DNA of 64,000 nt from Henckelia pumila (Eukaryota; Streptophyta; Magnoliopsida; Lamiales; Gesneriaceae), in the NCBI RefSeq assembly GCF_033568475.1, contig NC_133120.1:83594151-83658150 (forward strand). Direction: 5' to 3'. Made by a program: the position numbers and the translations under genes. Of this stretch, positions 1 to 10,800 are shown piece after piece; position 1 is the stretch's first letter, and every line of letters starts with the position of its first letter. Under the pieces are notes generated by a model that worked only from the letters and a program-made list of their open reading frames with translations, searched no databases and was not told the DNA's origin.

Positions 1-1079
1 TCAATAAGTACAAGAGCAGGTATACCATAAAGCATAAATGTACCTGCGATGACTTTCTCATTCTCCTCCACAGCCTGATCATGTCTCAGGGCAAACACCT
101 GGCCAGAAGCTCGTGGCCTCAAATGAGAACTCCCAGCAGACTGTCCCTGCAACCTCTGCTGAACGGTAGCCTGAGAACCAGATCCTGAACCAGATCCAGA
201 ACCGCCTCCCCCAGACTGTGGACAATCCCTCCGGATATGACCAGTCTCTCCACAACGGAAACAAGCTCCAGAAGCTCTGCGGCACTTGTCGGATGGATGG
301 TTCTTCCCACAGTGATCACACTTGTCCTTCTTACCATAACGGACAATACCTCCAGAACCAGAGGAAGAAGAAGATCCAGACTTCTTGAAAGTTTGGGCAC
401 GGGGACCCAAAGAACTAGCAGGCCTCGACTGAGGGAAAGACCTGTTCCGCCGAATGCTGTCCTCCGCCTGGTGACAACGGCTCACCAAACCCTCGTAGGA
501 CATGTCGTCACCAACCGCTACACGGTCATGGATCTCAGGGTTAAGGCCCTGAAGGAACAGATTATACTTCATCTCTGAGCTATCAGCAATCTCGGGGCAA
601 TAGGATAGCAGATCAAAGAACCTCTGCTGATACTCATCAATAGACATGGTTCCCTGTCGCAGACTCAGTAGCTCGCCTGCCTTCGACTGTCGGAGTGCAG
701 GAGGAAAATACAGCTTTTGGAAAGCTGTGCGGAACTCGGCCCAGGTGGCCACTCCTCTCGCCGCAACAAAAGGTGCAGAAGTAAACCTCCACCACCTGCG
801 TGCACGCCCATCCAAAAGATAGCCAAGGGTCTCCACCTTCTGCTCATCGGTGCATTGGAAAGTCTGAAAAGTCGTCTCCATGCGGTCTAACCAGTTCTCC
901 GCATCCTCCGAAGACTCACCTCCAACTAAGGGCTTAGGACCCATAGCTAAGAATCGACGCACAGTGAAACGCTCGTCGTCATGGTGACGATGACGCCGTT
1001 CTCGACGAGGCTCCCGGTCGGCATCACCCCAATGCCCACCAACACTGCCATGAGAACTCTGGTCATCACGATTTGACAT
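1..1079 (-). CDS. gag of gypsy copy 1, partial (runs off window)
   Basis: Starts at the ATG at 1079 (MSNRDD...) and stays open to the window edge, about 359 codons. It encodes a retrotransposon gag: an N-terminal charged segment, the [11 protein letters not shown] segment, then a Ty3-type capsid region with the conserved WW and '[12 protein letters not shown]'-like motif, a Ser/Gly-rich linker and a double zinc knuckle. The first knuckle keeps its last Cys (DKCRRAS), unlike copy 2, where it is Tyr. The frame goes on toward the protease: the last visible residues correspond to the ALVLID strand just before the DTGAS active site. The + strand ORF across this region (237-578) is an antisense shadow. 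Same start context and spacing to the PBS as copy 2. Confidence 0.88.
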   Translation of the reverse strand, partial: MSNRDDQSSHGSVGGHWGDADREPRRERRHRHHDDERFTVRRFLAMGPKPLVGGESSEDAENWLDRMETTFQTFQCTDEQKVETLGYLLDGRARRWWRFTSAPFVAARGVATWAEFRTAFQKLYFPPALRQSKAGELLSLRQGTMSIDEYQQRFFDLLSYCPEIADSSEMKYNLFLQGLNPEIHDRVAVGDDMSYEGLVSRCHQAEDSIRRNRSFPQSRPASSLGPRAQTFKKSGSSSSSGSGGIVRYGKKDKCDHCGKNHPSDKCRRASGACFRCGETGHIRRDCPQSGGGGSGSGSGSGSQATVQQRLQGQSAGSSHLRPRASGQVFALRHDQAVEENEKVIAGTFMLYGIPALVLI

Positions 1080-1128
1080 CTACAAAAATACCTCAAGATG
1101 AGACTAAATCCCAAGAAATCTTTTGCAT

Positions 1129-1140
1129 GCTCTGATACCA
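1129..1140 (-). promoter_or_regulatory. Primer-binding site, initiator tRNA-Met type
   Basis: The - strand reads TGGTATCAGAGC, complementary to the 3' end of plant initiator tRNA-Met. It lies 4 nt inside the 5' LTR. This fixes the - orientation of the element and the LTR boundary. Confidence 0.9.
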
Positions 1141-1144
1141 TAAA

Positions 1145-2468
1145 TGTAGTGACCCTTACCCGGATCACCTACTAAACAGAACTTAGGCATGCAATTAACT
1201 TAATAAAACAGATAACAGAATAAAATTGCGGAAACCAATAACATTATACAATCCCAAGTAAAGGAATCTGTAATTATCCAATATTATACAACCAAATCGA
1301 ATAGCTGTATAAACCCAAACAACAGTAATAAAGCCTAGACGAAGCTCCAGCTGGCCAACCACTGACTAGCCCCTCCTGGATCCACCCTCCTCGTCCAATC
1401 GCAAACCTGCCCCATGGAATAGGGTGTCCAGAAAATACAGAGTACGAGACGTGAGCATAAAACGCTCAGTGCGAGAGTATGAGTATACATGCATGCAAAG
1501 TGAACTCCCTATAGACTCGAGGTCAAGGATCAGATAACAGAGACAGACCGGGCCCTGGTATGTAGCACGCTGTGCCGTCGCTTTAGGAGGTGGCTCCCAT
1601 ACCGAGATAACCGTGGAAACACCGGACCCAAATCGATGGAAGTCCATCCACTAACAGGATAGGGTACAACCCTACTACAGACATCTCGAAAGAGATACAG
1701 CAAGATGCAAATGAATGCAGCATAATATCATGGCATATAAATCATGCATACTCAGTCACATAATACATGCATACTCAGTCAGGATATCTCGAACAGTACT
1801 TTCGTACCTCAAATACCAGGTAGGCACTACCAGCTCTAAGTCCAAGCCTAAAGTCCGCCTACACAGCGAAATGATACTACTATCATTACAGTGCTCTAAA
1901 AGCCTTAACTAAGCTATTGCATACTCCTAAATATTTATAGGGAGCAAAAGCTATACCTTCGTCCGTCGTTAGCCCTTTGATGTCGATGCCTCCAGAACTT
2001 GGGCACAACTCCGCTACGACTACCGAACGCCTCTCCGACCTCCGGACCAAGCCTAAGAAGACTAGAACAGCTCGAATATGACTAGAAATAGGGAGGAAAT
2101 CCGGAATTGGCAAGGAGAAATGAAGTCTCGGCCTTCTATTTATAGACAACGATCGGAGCCTCCGATCCTCGATCGGAACGTCCGATCCTGCCATCGGAGC
2201 TTCCGAAGATCCTGATCTGCCACGTGTCAAAATATCACTTGTTGACTCCAGATAGGGGTGATCGGAACGTCCGAACCTGATCGGAGCGTCCGATCCAGCC
2301 ACACGTCATGGATGACGTAATATCATCGGTGCCTCCGATCCTCATCGGAGCTTCCGATCCCGATCGGAGCTTCCGATCGTCCCTTCGGAGCTTCCGATCC
2401 GTTCAATCCCCAATTTATTTAATTAGCATTAATCCTTTAATTACTCAATTAGGGCACGGGCTACTACA
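1145..2468 (-). repeat. 5' LTR of gypsy copy 1
   Basis: On the + strand it begins TGTAGTGACCC and ends GGGCTACTACA; in element orientation it reads TGTAGTAGCCC...GGGTCACTACA. It is 1,324 bp, against 1,311 bp and about 1,291 bp for the two LTRs of copy 2. Bases 2145-2400 hold about nine imperfect palindromes of the type ATCGGAGCTTCCGAT or ATCGGAACGTCCGAT. Short ORFs in this span are non-coding shadows. Confidence 0.93.
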
Positions 2469-3176
2469 AAATTCATCAAGGAGATGATGTCCAAGAAAAG
2501 GAGACTGCTAGAGAACGAGGTGGTGAATCTAACTGAAGAGTGTAGTGCGGTGCAACAAAAGAAAATGTCACAAAAGCTTAAGGATCCAGGGAGTTTTACT
2601 ATTCCTTGTTCTATTGGTGGTTTTCATTTTGATAATGCACTTTGTGATTTAGGGACCAGTATTAATTTAATGCCATTATCTATTTACAGGGCCTTGGAGT
2701 TGGGCGACATGAAATCGACTAAGATTTCATTGAAATTGGCGGATCGAAGCATTAAATATCCACTAGGAATTGTTGAAGATGTTCTAGTCAATGTAGATAA
2801 ATTCATCTTCCCAGCGGATTTTGTGGTATTGGATATTAAATCGGATCATGGTGCTCCGCTAATTTTTGGACGCCTATTTTTGGCTACTGCTGATGCAAAA
2901 ATAGATGTCAAAAAGGGTGAATTATCAATGGGTGAGGAGTACGAACGAGTGGTCTTCAACTTATTCACGAAAGCACCTAAACCACCCATAGAAGAATTGT
3001 GCTTGATTGAGCCGGTTGTGAAGTTGGAGAGCTGTCCAAGAGCCGATATTGAGGTTGAATCCAAGAGTAAAGCGCCAAATTTATCGACGAAGAAAACCAC
3101 GAAGAACAAGAAAGCAAAATTTAAAAGGCGGTTCGTGAAATTTATTTGGCGCGTGAAAGAGAAAGGAAAGATTTAA
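2469..3176 (+). pseudogene. Athila-like retropepsin region, interrupted and internally deleted pol
   Basis: The frame is open from 2469, immediately after the gypsy LTR. The first Met is at 2484, but translation from 2469 (KFIKEMM...) already matches the family, so the ORF was cut by the insertion. The segment LKDPGSFTIPCSIGG is followed by ALCDLGTSINLMPLSIY, the retropepsin active-site loop with D-L-G-T. Athila elements usually have DLGAS, so T replaces A here. Downstream are the flap region and the APLIFGRLFLATADAKIDV strand, then a lysine-rich tail ending in a stop at 3174-3176. A complete pol would continue into RT, RNase H and integrase; instead the ORF ends and the post-pol GGGAGGCAACCC spacer follows within 60 bases. 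I infer a large internal deletion before the nested insertions. About 230 codons from the Met remain. Confidence 0.8.
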
Positions 3177-4117
3177 CACCGGTGAAAGTCGGGCTGACGA
3201 ATTTAAACCAAACGCTTTTTGGGAGGCAACCCAAAATTTTTGTTTTATATTTTTTATTTTATTTATTTTATGCTTTTATTTTTATTTTTGTTCTTCAGTT
3301 AATTTTATTTATTTTTTAAATTTATTATTGGGAATTTTGGAGGCCTGATTTTATAAATGTGTATTTTTTTCAGGATTTTGGTCTTCTGGCAGCGGCTTAT
3401 GCGCGCTCGCCCAAGATTTGAGGGCGCTCGCTCAAGATTTGGGAGTTGATTACAGAGGCTCATGCGCGCCCGCGCACACTCTACGCAATGAAGCTCACTC
3501 ACCAGCGAACATAGCGCTATCGCGCTACTCAGCAGCGCACATTCAAGCGCTATCGTGCCACTTAGCGGCGCACACTTCAAGCGCTATCGCGCCACTCCAA
3601 AGGTGAAATACTAAGCGCTATCGCGCAACTTAAGGGGCCGCAGATTAAATTTGATTCAGAGATTAAAAAGCCAGTCTGCTCGTTTCCATTCCATCTCTAA
3701 ATTTCATACTCACATTCTCGCACGATCTTGCCTTGGTAAATTTGGGAATTTGATCTTCATTACAAGGCCATCGTAATTCTGGGATTCTCAGAATTTGCTC
3801 TTGCTCCATCCACGCTTGCACAGGAGCAGAGGAATCTTGGAGGATTTGGAAAATTTTCTTTTTGAACAGTACAAAAGCTGAAATTTTATCTATTACATTT
3901 GAGCCGTGATAAATTTTGTGATTTGAGGCTGTTGGGTTGTTTGAATTGTGGTGTCAAGAAAGGTTGATCCGAGTGAATTTTGATATCATTGACTTCGTGC
4001 ATACAAAGTGTTTGTTGAATTGCTTGGGTCAACAGTTGTGGTTGAACATTGCTGGAATTGTTTGGAGTTTAGTGCAGTGTTTGAGGCATTTGATTTGAGT
4101 TGAATTATTGAGTTACA
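3177..4117 (+). other. Athila internal non-coding spacer
   Basis: No gene. It opens with the GGGAGGCAACCC segment, then an A/T-rich stretch, then a GC-rich repeated block at 3395-3640 (separate entry), then leader sequence to the third ORF. An in-frame TGA at 4109-4111 closes the reading frame just before the putative ORF start. Confidence 0.6.
3395..3640 (+). repeat. GC-rich short repeats with GCGCTATCGCGC motif
   Basis: Imperfect repeats of GCGCGCTCGCCCAAGATTTG type (3398-3445), followed by four AGCGCTATCGYG-type units about 35-65 bases apart (about 3510, 3549, 3578, 3616). Similar GCGCACATTCAAGCGCTA and GCGCGCCCGCG segments recur in the LTR at about 17055-17180, so this block is part of the element and not host DNA. 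Confidence 0.6.
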
Positions 4118-5287
4118 ATAACCCCAAAAACCAAAGGGAAAGGAGAGCTTTCATCGTCCTCTGCTGCCTCTGCTGCCTATGATCGACACAGATTTTGGAA
4201 TGTCACAGCAGAGGAGTACTGCTTTGATGTAATGGATAGAGGGATGCACAAAGAAAGGGGAATGAGCTTGAGAGAGTGTAATGCTCCGGCGTTAATTGAA
4301 GCTGAGAGAAGAGGTTGGGAGACATTTGTGAGGAGTCCACCAGATGCTGTTATATCATTGATTCATGAGTTTTATGCAAATTTGATGGTAAAAGACGTGA
4401 ATCTGAAAGTTCGAGTTCGAGGAAAATTGGTGTCTTTTGATAAGAGTACAATTAACAGTCTCTATGACATGCCGAATTTGGACATTGCAGATGATGAGTA
4501 TCAGGTATTTAAGAATGAGCCATTTCCAGATAATCTTTTAATTCAAACTTTGTGTCAGGATGGGGCGGAATGGAAGAGGAATGCGCAGGATGAAGCTGTT
4601 ACATTTCTATTCATCTTTCTTCGCAGAGAAACTAATAATTGGCATGAGTTTGTGGCTACCAGGATGTTGCCATCTGGGAATACATCTGATGTGACTAAGG
4701 TTAGAGCTGGTCTTGTGTACTGCATTATGACTGGAAAATCTATTGATGCGGGTAGGGTGATTCAGGATTCTATCATTGCTGCTGTTAGGGGATCCTCGAC
4801 TATCAGTTTACCCCACTCGTTCTTGATTACTCAACTTTGCCGGTTAGCCGGTGTGGTGTGGGATGATACAGAGCAGATTCTTCCGATTCGAGGTCCTATA
4901 AGAATTACTGGTGCACTGAGATGGGATAAGAAGAACAAAGCAGTCAGTACTTCTGAACATGCAGCTGAACCACCGCAGCCCTCTGAGCCACTACCACACT
5001 TTGAGCCAGCACCTTACCATTTGGAAGTACCTATGTCACTACCGTCGCATCCGGCCACTGAGTATTCTACTCGTGATGATTCTACGGCCGTGCTTGCTCA
5101 GATGAAGAAGCAGTGGAAGATGATGCGAGCACATATGACATACATGCATGACTTTACTGCCGCTCTCGCTCAGAATTATCCTCCCACCATTGCGCCTTAT
5201 CCACATCCTCTGCATTGGTCTCCTGATGATACTACTGATGCTGCACCTTCTTTCCATGGAGATGATGATGATGACACCGAGTTCTGA
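4118..5287 (+). pseudogene. Athila third ORF ('putative plant transposon protein' type), start codon lost
   Basis: The ORF with a Met start covers 4232-5287 (351 aa). The frame is open a further 38 codons upstream to 4112, just after an in-frame TGA (4109-4111). At 4118-4120 there is ATA followed by CCCAAAAACCAAAGG, where this family usually begins Met-Ala-Pro-Lys-Thr-Lys; I infer ATG changed to ATA. The extra N-terminal part is Ser/Ala-rich and then reads DRHRFWNVTAEEY, characteristic of the family. The central part carries the EFYAN motif and the 'VRVRGKLVSFD...IN.LYD.P' segment found in plant retrotransposon proteins between pol and the 3' LTR. The tail is Pro/His-rich and ends DDDDDTEF. 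Function is unknown; the family is often compared with env-like ORFs, but I see no signal peptide or membrane segment. Confidence 0.75.
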
Positions 5288-5358
5288 TGCTCGGTGTCGG
5301 AGGAATGAGTCCCTTGTTCTTTTTATTGTTTTTTAATCATTAGGAACAATGATTACAT

Positions 5359-5381
5359 TAAGTTTGGGGGGGGGGGGGGGG
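5359..5381 (+). promoter_or_regulatory. Internal polypurine-tract-like motif with 16-G homopolymer
   Basis: AAGTTTG followed by 16 consecutive G, 70 bases after the third ORF. The same AAGTTTGGGGG core occurs at 16783-16793 beside the 3' LTR. It may be an extra polypurine tract; the long G run looks like homopolymer expansion. Confidence 0.5.
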
Positions 5382-6437
5382 ATGAATCAATGTTTGATTT
5401 AGTTGTTTGGTTGATAGGTTAGTTTTAGTGTGCGTCATAGATAAAATTTTTGTTTTAGTTGTTGTGTTAATAAAGTTTTTAGTTAAGTTTAAAAGAAGTC
5501 GAGAAAGAATTGGATGCATGGCTGATGAAAAAAATATTTTTTGTGCTATAACTGAAATCCATGATTGTCTACCTATCTGACGAATATTTTTGAGAAAATG
5601 GAACCAATTAGATGGACAAATTTCCTATATACTCTGTGATTAATATTTGAATATGATTTTTGAAACATACAGACATAGATATGATTGAGGCATTGCTTGG
5701 AAATTTTTGGGCCTGATTTTTATTGAAAAAAATTTATTCTTAGTTGCCCATTTGAGCCTACACGTATATGAGTACTTTGAGGTATAGAAAAATCTGAAAT
5801 TTGTTGGAAAATCATCGTTTACTGTTGATGATTATTCTTTTCTGCACTTATTGATATTTGTATGAATTAATTATGGATTGAGACTTGTCTAGAACTAGTT
5901 CGGACACTCTTCGAGGCGAAATACGGACAAAACTGTGATTAGTTATGATTTAGGCAATTTTTTCTGAATTCGTTTGAGCCTTTCAAGCTACCCTATTAAT
6001 ATGTTATCCCTAGTACCTTATTTGAACTTTATTGAAAATCGAATGGCATGCATGTAGATGTGTGATAAACCTCAATTCGTCATTATTTCAAGGTCCTACA
6101 TTGACTACCTGAATATCTTAAACACTAATTCCTACCTTTAAGGGAGTAATTTGAATGCTAAAATGTTATATGCTCCTAGTTTTATTTGTGAAAAATGGAA
6201 TGGTGTGGTGGATGAATTGAAAAGATGAAAAGATGCAGTAGAAATGAGAGTTGAAAAAGTTGTGAAAGAAAGAAAAGAAGTTTTGAAAAATTTGAAAAAT
6301 CAATGAAAGAAAAATAAGTGTGAAGTTGTTAATGAAAAAAGAGTCGTAGAGCATAAATATAAATTACTCCTTATTTTTGAATTCATATCCTTCATTTGTA
6401 GCCATGAGCCAGACCCTATGTTATAAGTCGATTAAGT

Positions 6438-6442
6438 CCTAT
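6438..6442. repeat. Target-site duplication CCTAT, left
   Basis: CCTAT directly before TGTAGTGACCC. It matches 16314-16318 after the right LTR. Joining the flanks gives ...AAGTCCTATTGACCGAG..., the empty site in the Athila 3' region. Confidence 0.93.
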
Positions 6443-7753
6443 TGTAGTGACCCTTACCCGGATCACCTATTAAACAGAACTTAGGCATGCAATTAACTTA
6501 ATAAAACAGATATCAGAATAAACTGCGGAAACCATAAACATTATACAATCCCAAGTAAAGGAATCTGTAATTTATCCAAATAATATACAACCAAATCGAA
6601 TAGCTGTATCAACCTCAAAACAACAGAAATAAACCTAGACGAAGCTCCAGCCGGTCAACCACTGACTAGCCCCTCCTGGATCCACCCTCCTCGTCCAATC
6701 GCAAACCTGCCCCATGGAATAGGGTGTCCAGAAACACAAAGTACGAGACGTGAGCATAAGACGCTCAGTACGAGAGTATGAGTATACATACATGCAAAGT
6801 GAACTCCCTATAAACTCGAGGTCAAGGATCAGATAACAGAGACAGACCGGGCCCTGGTATGTAGCACGCTGTGCCGTCGCTTCAGGAGGTGGCTCCCATA
6901 CCGAGATAACCGTGGATACTCCGGACCCAAATCGATGGAAGTCCATCCACTAACAGGATAGGGTACAACCCTACTAACAGACATCTCAAAAGAGATACAA
7001 CAAGATGCAAATGAATGCAGCATAAATCAATGACATGTAAACCATGCAGTCACATAATACATGCATACTCAGTCAGGATATCTCGAACAGTACTTCCATA
7101 CCTCAAATCAGTGCAAGCTATACCAACTCTAGGTCCACGCCTATAGTCTGCTCTATACTGCCAAATGATACTACTATCATTAAAGTGCTCTAAAAGCCTT
7201 AACTAAGCTATTGCATACTCCTAAATATTTATAGGAAGCAAAAGCTATACCTTCGTCCGTCATTAGCCCGTTGATGTCGATGCCTCCAGAACTTGGGCAC
7301 AACTCCGCTACGACTCCCGAATGTCTCGCCGACCTCCGGGCCAAGCCTAAGAAGACTAGAACAGCTCCAAAAGGACTAGAATGGAAAGGAAAACTCGGAA
7401 TTGGAAAATGAAAGTGAAGCCTCGGCCTTCTATTTATAGACAACGATCGGAACTTCCGATCCTTGATCGGAACGTCCGATCCTGCCATCGGAGCTTCCGA
7501 AGATCCTGATCTGCCACGTGTCAAAATATCACTTGTTGACTCCGGATAGGGGTGATCGGAGCTTCCGGTCCTGATTGGAGCTTCCGATCTAGCCAATCGT
7601 CATGCCTGACGTAATATGATCGGAGCTTTCGATCCTGAATCGGAGCTTCCGATCTTGTTCGGAACTTCCGAACCCACCTTCGGAGCTTCCGAACTCTATT
7701 CAAGTAATTATGATTAATCCCTCAATTACTGATTTTGGTTACGGGCTACTACA
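6443..7753 (-). repeat. 3' LTR of gypsy copy 2
   Basis: 1,311 bp, TGTAGTGACCC...GGGCTACTACA on the + strand. Bases 7445-7695 carry the ATCGGARCKTCCGAT palindrome array, including one unit (about 7625-7655) missing from the other LTR. Short ORFs in this span, such as 7180-7596 on the -, are not genes. Confidence 0.95.
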
Positions 7754-7766
7754 TTCTCCGCCACTT
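7754..7766 (-). promoter_or_regulatory. Polypurine tract of gypsy copy 2
   Basis: The - strand reads AAGTGGCGGAGAA and abuts the 3' LTR. A purine-rich tract at this point primes plus-strand DNA synthesis in LTR retrotransposons. Confidence 0.7.
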
Positions 7767-7887
7767 AAGATATTTCGTCCTCGAAATCAGATCTTAAGTA
7801 CCGAATGCAATACAGAAATCAGAAACATTCTTCATTTAAATCAAACGTTTACAGAGTTTGCAACTGAATACAACTTTAAGAATGAAA

Positions 7888-10800
7888 TCAAAACAACTCA
7901 GAATGGTCTTCACGCATCCTGTCCTCAAGCTCCCAAGTAGCTTTCTCAGTGCCTCGGCGCTGCCACTGAACTAAAACCAAAGGAATGACTTTGTTCCGTA
8001 AAACCTTATCCTTATAATCCAGGATACGAATAGGTTTCTCAACATAAGTCAAATCTTTGTTCACCTGAACCTCAGACCGCTGCAGAATATGAGATTCATC
8101 CGCCACATATCGTCGCAACAGAGATACCTGGAACACGTCATGAATACTGGAAAGATGTGGTGGCAAAGCTAGCCGATAAGCCAAATCGCCAATGCTCTCC
8201 AATATCTCAAACGGACCGATAAACCTAGGAGACAACTTGCCCTTAAGGCCAAATCTGAGAATCTTGCGGAAAGGTGACACTCTCAGAAACACTTTCTCCC
8301 CGACATCGAACTGCAAAGGCCTACGCTTGATATTAGCATAGCTGGCCTGACGATCCTGTGCAGTCTTAATCCGTTTCTTAATCTGATCAACAATGTCTAT
8401 TGCCTGCTGGATAAACTCCGGTCCCTCAGCCTGTCTCTCCCCCACTTCTTCCCAGATGAGTGGAGTACGACAACGTCGCCCGTACAATGCCTCAAAAGGT
8501 GTCATCCCAATACTAGTGTGATAGCTGTTGTTGTACGCGAACTCGATCAACGGTAAATGATCCTGCCAGGCTGAATCAAAATCCATGACGCACGCTCTAA
8601 GCATATCCTCCAAAGTACGGATAGTGCGTTCTGACAGACCATCAGTCTCCGGATGATAGGCAGTACTCAAACTGAGAGTAGTACCCATCGCACGCTGAAC
8701 ACTCCCCCAGAATCTAGAAGTGAACCTGGGGTCCCGATCGCTGACAATGCTCACAGGCACTCCATGAAGTCGAACGATCTCCTGAATGTACATCCATGCC
8801 ATACGATCCACATTGTACTCCCGGCTATAGGCAATAAAATGCGCTGACTTGGTGAGTCAATCCACCACAACCCAGATAGCATCACAGTTCCTCGGGGATA
8901 CCGGCAAATGGGTCACAAAGTCCATTGTGATAAACTCTCATTTCCATTCAGGAATAGACAGACTGTGAAGCAATCCTCCAGATCGTCGGTGCTCTGACCT
9001 GTTGACACACCAAACATCTTGAAACAAACTGATAAACACTGCATTTCATACCCTTCCACCAGAAACGAGTACGTAGATCCTTGTACATCTTGTTGCTCCC
9101 AGGATGAATACTCGACTTAGTGTGATGTGCCTGAAACAAAATCTCCTCTCGCAATTCTTCATCCTGCGGAATCACCAGCCTACCAGACAAACACAAAAAA
9201 CCATCTGACTGATAATGAAATCCAGACGAGCTACCCTCGTTAGCTAAATGAGCTAAACGCTGGGTCTTCGAATCGGACATCTGAGCATCTCGGATTCGCG
9301 AATACAAGGCTGGCTCAGATAATATCGCAAACATCTGGATACTCTGCATACCTTTCTTATGCTTGAAGGTATAACCTGAAGTACAACAGTCACTGATCGC
9401 ACTAGACATCGAACAAGTCTGAAGTGCGGATAGTCGCACCTTGCGACTTAAAGCATCAATGGTGAGATTAGTAGCTCCCGGATGATACTTAATCTCGCAA
9501 TCATAGTCCTTAAGCAAGTCCATCCAACGTCTCTGCCTCATGTTCAGCTCAGTCTGAGTGAACAAATACTTGAGACTCTTATGGTCGGTGAAGATCTCAA
9601 ATTTCTCGCCATACAGATAATGACGCCAGATCTTCAAAGCGAACACAATGGCTGCTAATTCCAAATCATGGACTGGATAGTTGTCCTCGTGAAGCTTCAG
9701 CTGTCTAGAAGCGCATGCGATCACATGCTCATTCTGAGTCAGGACACAACCTAATCTCGGAAGAGAAGCATCCGTGTAAACCACATACCCTCCAGATCCT
9801 GACGGTAATGCCAACACCGGCGCAGAAGTCAACCGCCATCGAAGCTCACAGAAATTCTCCTCACACTCGGAGGACCACTCGAAATCCACACCCTTGCGGG
9901 TAAGCTGCGTCAAAGGTCGAGCTAGTTGAGAGAAGTTCAGAATGAAGCGACGATAATACCCTGCTAGACCCAGAAAACTACGGATCTCAGCAAACTGTCA
10001 TTGGATGCGACCAATTAAGTACCGCTTCAATCTTGCTTGGATCAACAGAAATCCCATTTCTGGATATGATATGGCCAAGAAAGACCACTCTATCCATCCA
10101 GAACTCACACTTGCTCAGCTTGGCGTAAAACTGCTCATCTCAAAGAGTCTGCAGTACCAACCGCAAGTGAGAAACATGCTCTTCCGTATTATGCGAATAC
10201 ACCAAGATGTCATCAATGAATACCACGACAAACTTGTCCAAATACTCTCTGAAGACACGGTTCATCAGATCCATGAATATAGCCGGCGCATTAGTCAAAC
10301 CAAATGGCATTACTAGAAACTCGTAATGCCCATAGCGAGTACGAAATGCAGTCTTGGCTACGTCCTGATCACGGACTCTCAACTGATGATACCCAGATCT
10401 CAAGTCAATCTTGGAGTAAACTGACGTGCCCTGCAGCTGATCAAACAAGTCATCAATACGAGGCAACGGATACTTGTTCTTCACAGTGACTCGATTCAGC
10501 TGCCGATAGTCAATGCACAACCGCATCGACCCATCCTTCTTCTTTACAAAGAGAACAGGAGCTCCCCATGGAGATACACTAGGACGAATGTACCCCTTGT
10601 CCAAAAGATCCTGTAGCTGATTCTTCAACTCACGCATCTCTGACGGAGCCAGACGATACGGTGCTTGAGAAATAGGTGAAGTACCTGGCATCAACTCTAT
10701 GCCAAACTCGACTTTCCTAGCAGAAGGAAAACCCGGAATCTCATCAGGAAATACATCTGAAAATTCATCCACAACAGGAATGCTCTCTATCCCAATACTC

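Larger units (their letters stand above)
1..2468 (-). mobile_element. Ty3/gypsy chromovirus-like LTR retrotransposon, copy 1 (partial)
   Basis: The 5' part of a retrotransposon on the - strand. Its 5' LTR is at 1145-2468, its primer-binding site at 1129-1140, and gag runs from 1079 off the left edge. Bases 1-1144 are colinear with 11221-12364 of copy 2 at a constant offset of 11,220 bases, so there is no net indel between the two copies over this stretch. The protease, RT, integrase and 3' LTR would lie outside the window. It inserted into the protease ORF of an Athila-like element: the base after the LTR (2469) resumes that ORF in frame. The expected 5-bp TSD is AAATT (2469-2473); its partner is off-window. 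Confidence 0.93.
5288..6442 (+). other. Athila 3' untranslated region (left part)
   Basis: No coding gene is supported. It includes TTAAGTTTG followed by a 16-G run (5366-5381), which resembles the terminal polypurine tract at 16783-16793. The rest is A/T-rich. The last host bases before gypsy copy 2 are CCTAT (6438-6442), its TSD; the sequence resumes at 16319. Confidence 0.6.

Noticed and set aside
237..578. 113-aa + strand ORF, also present at 11457-11798
   Set aside because: It is antisense to gag in both copies of the same retrotransposon. Its apparent conservation comes from the conserved gag sequence, and it has no domain of its own.
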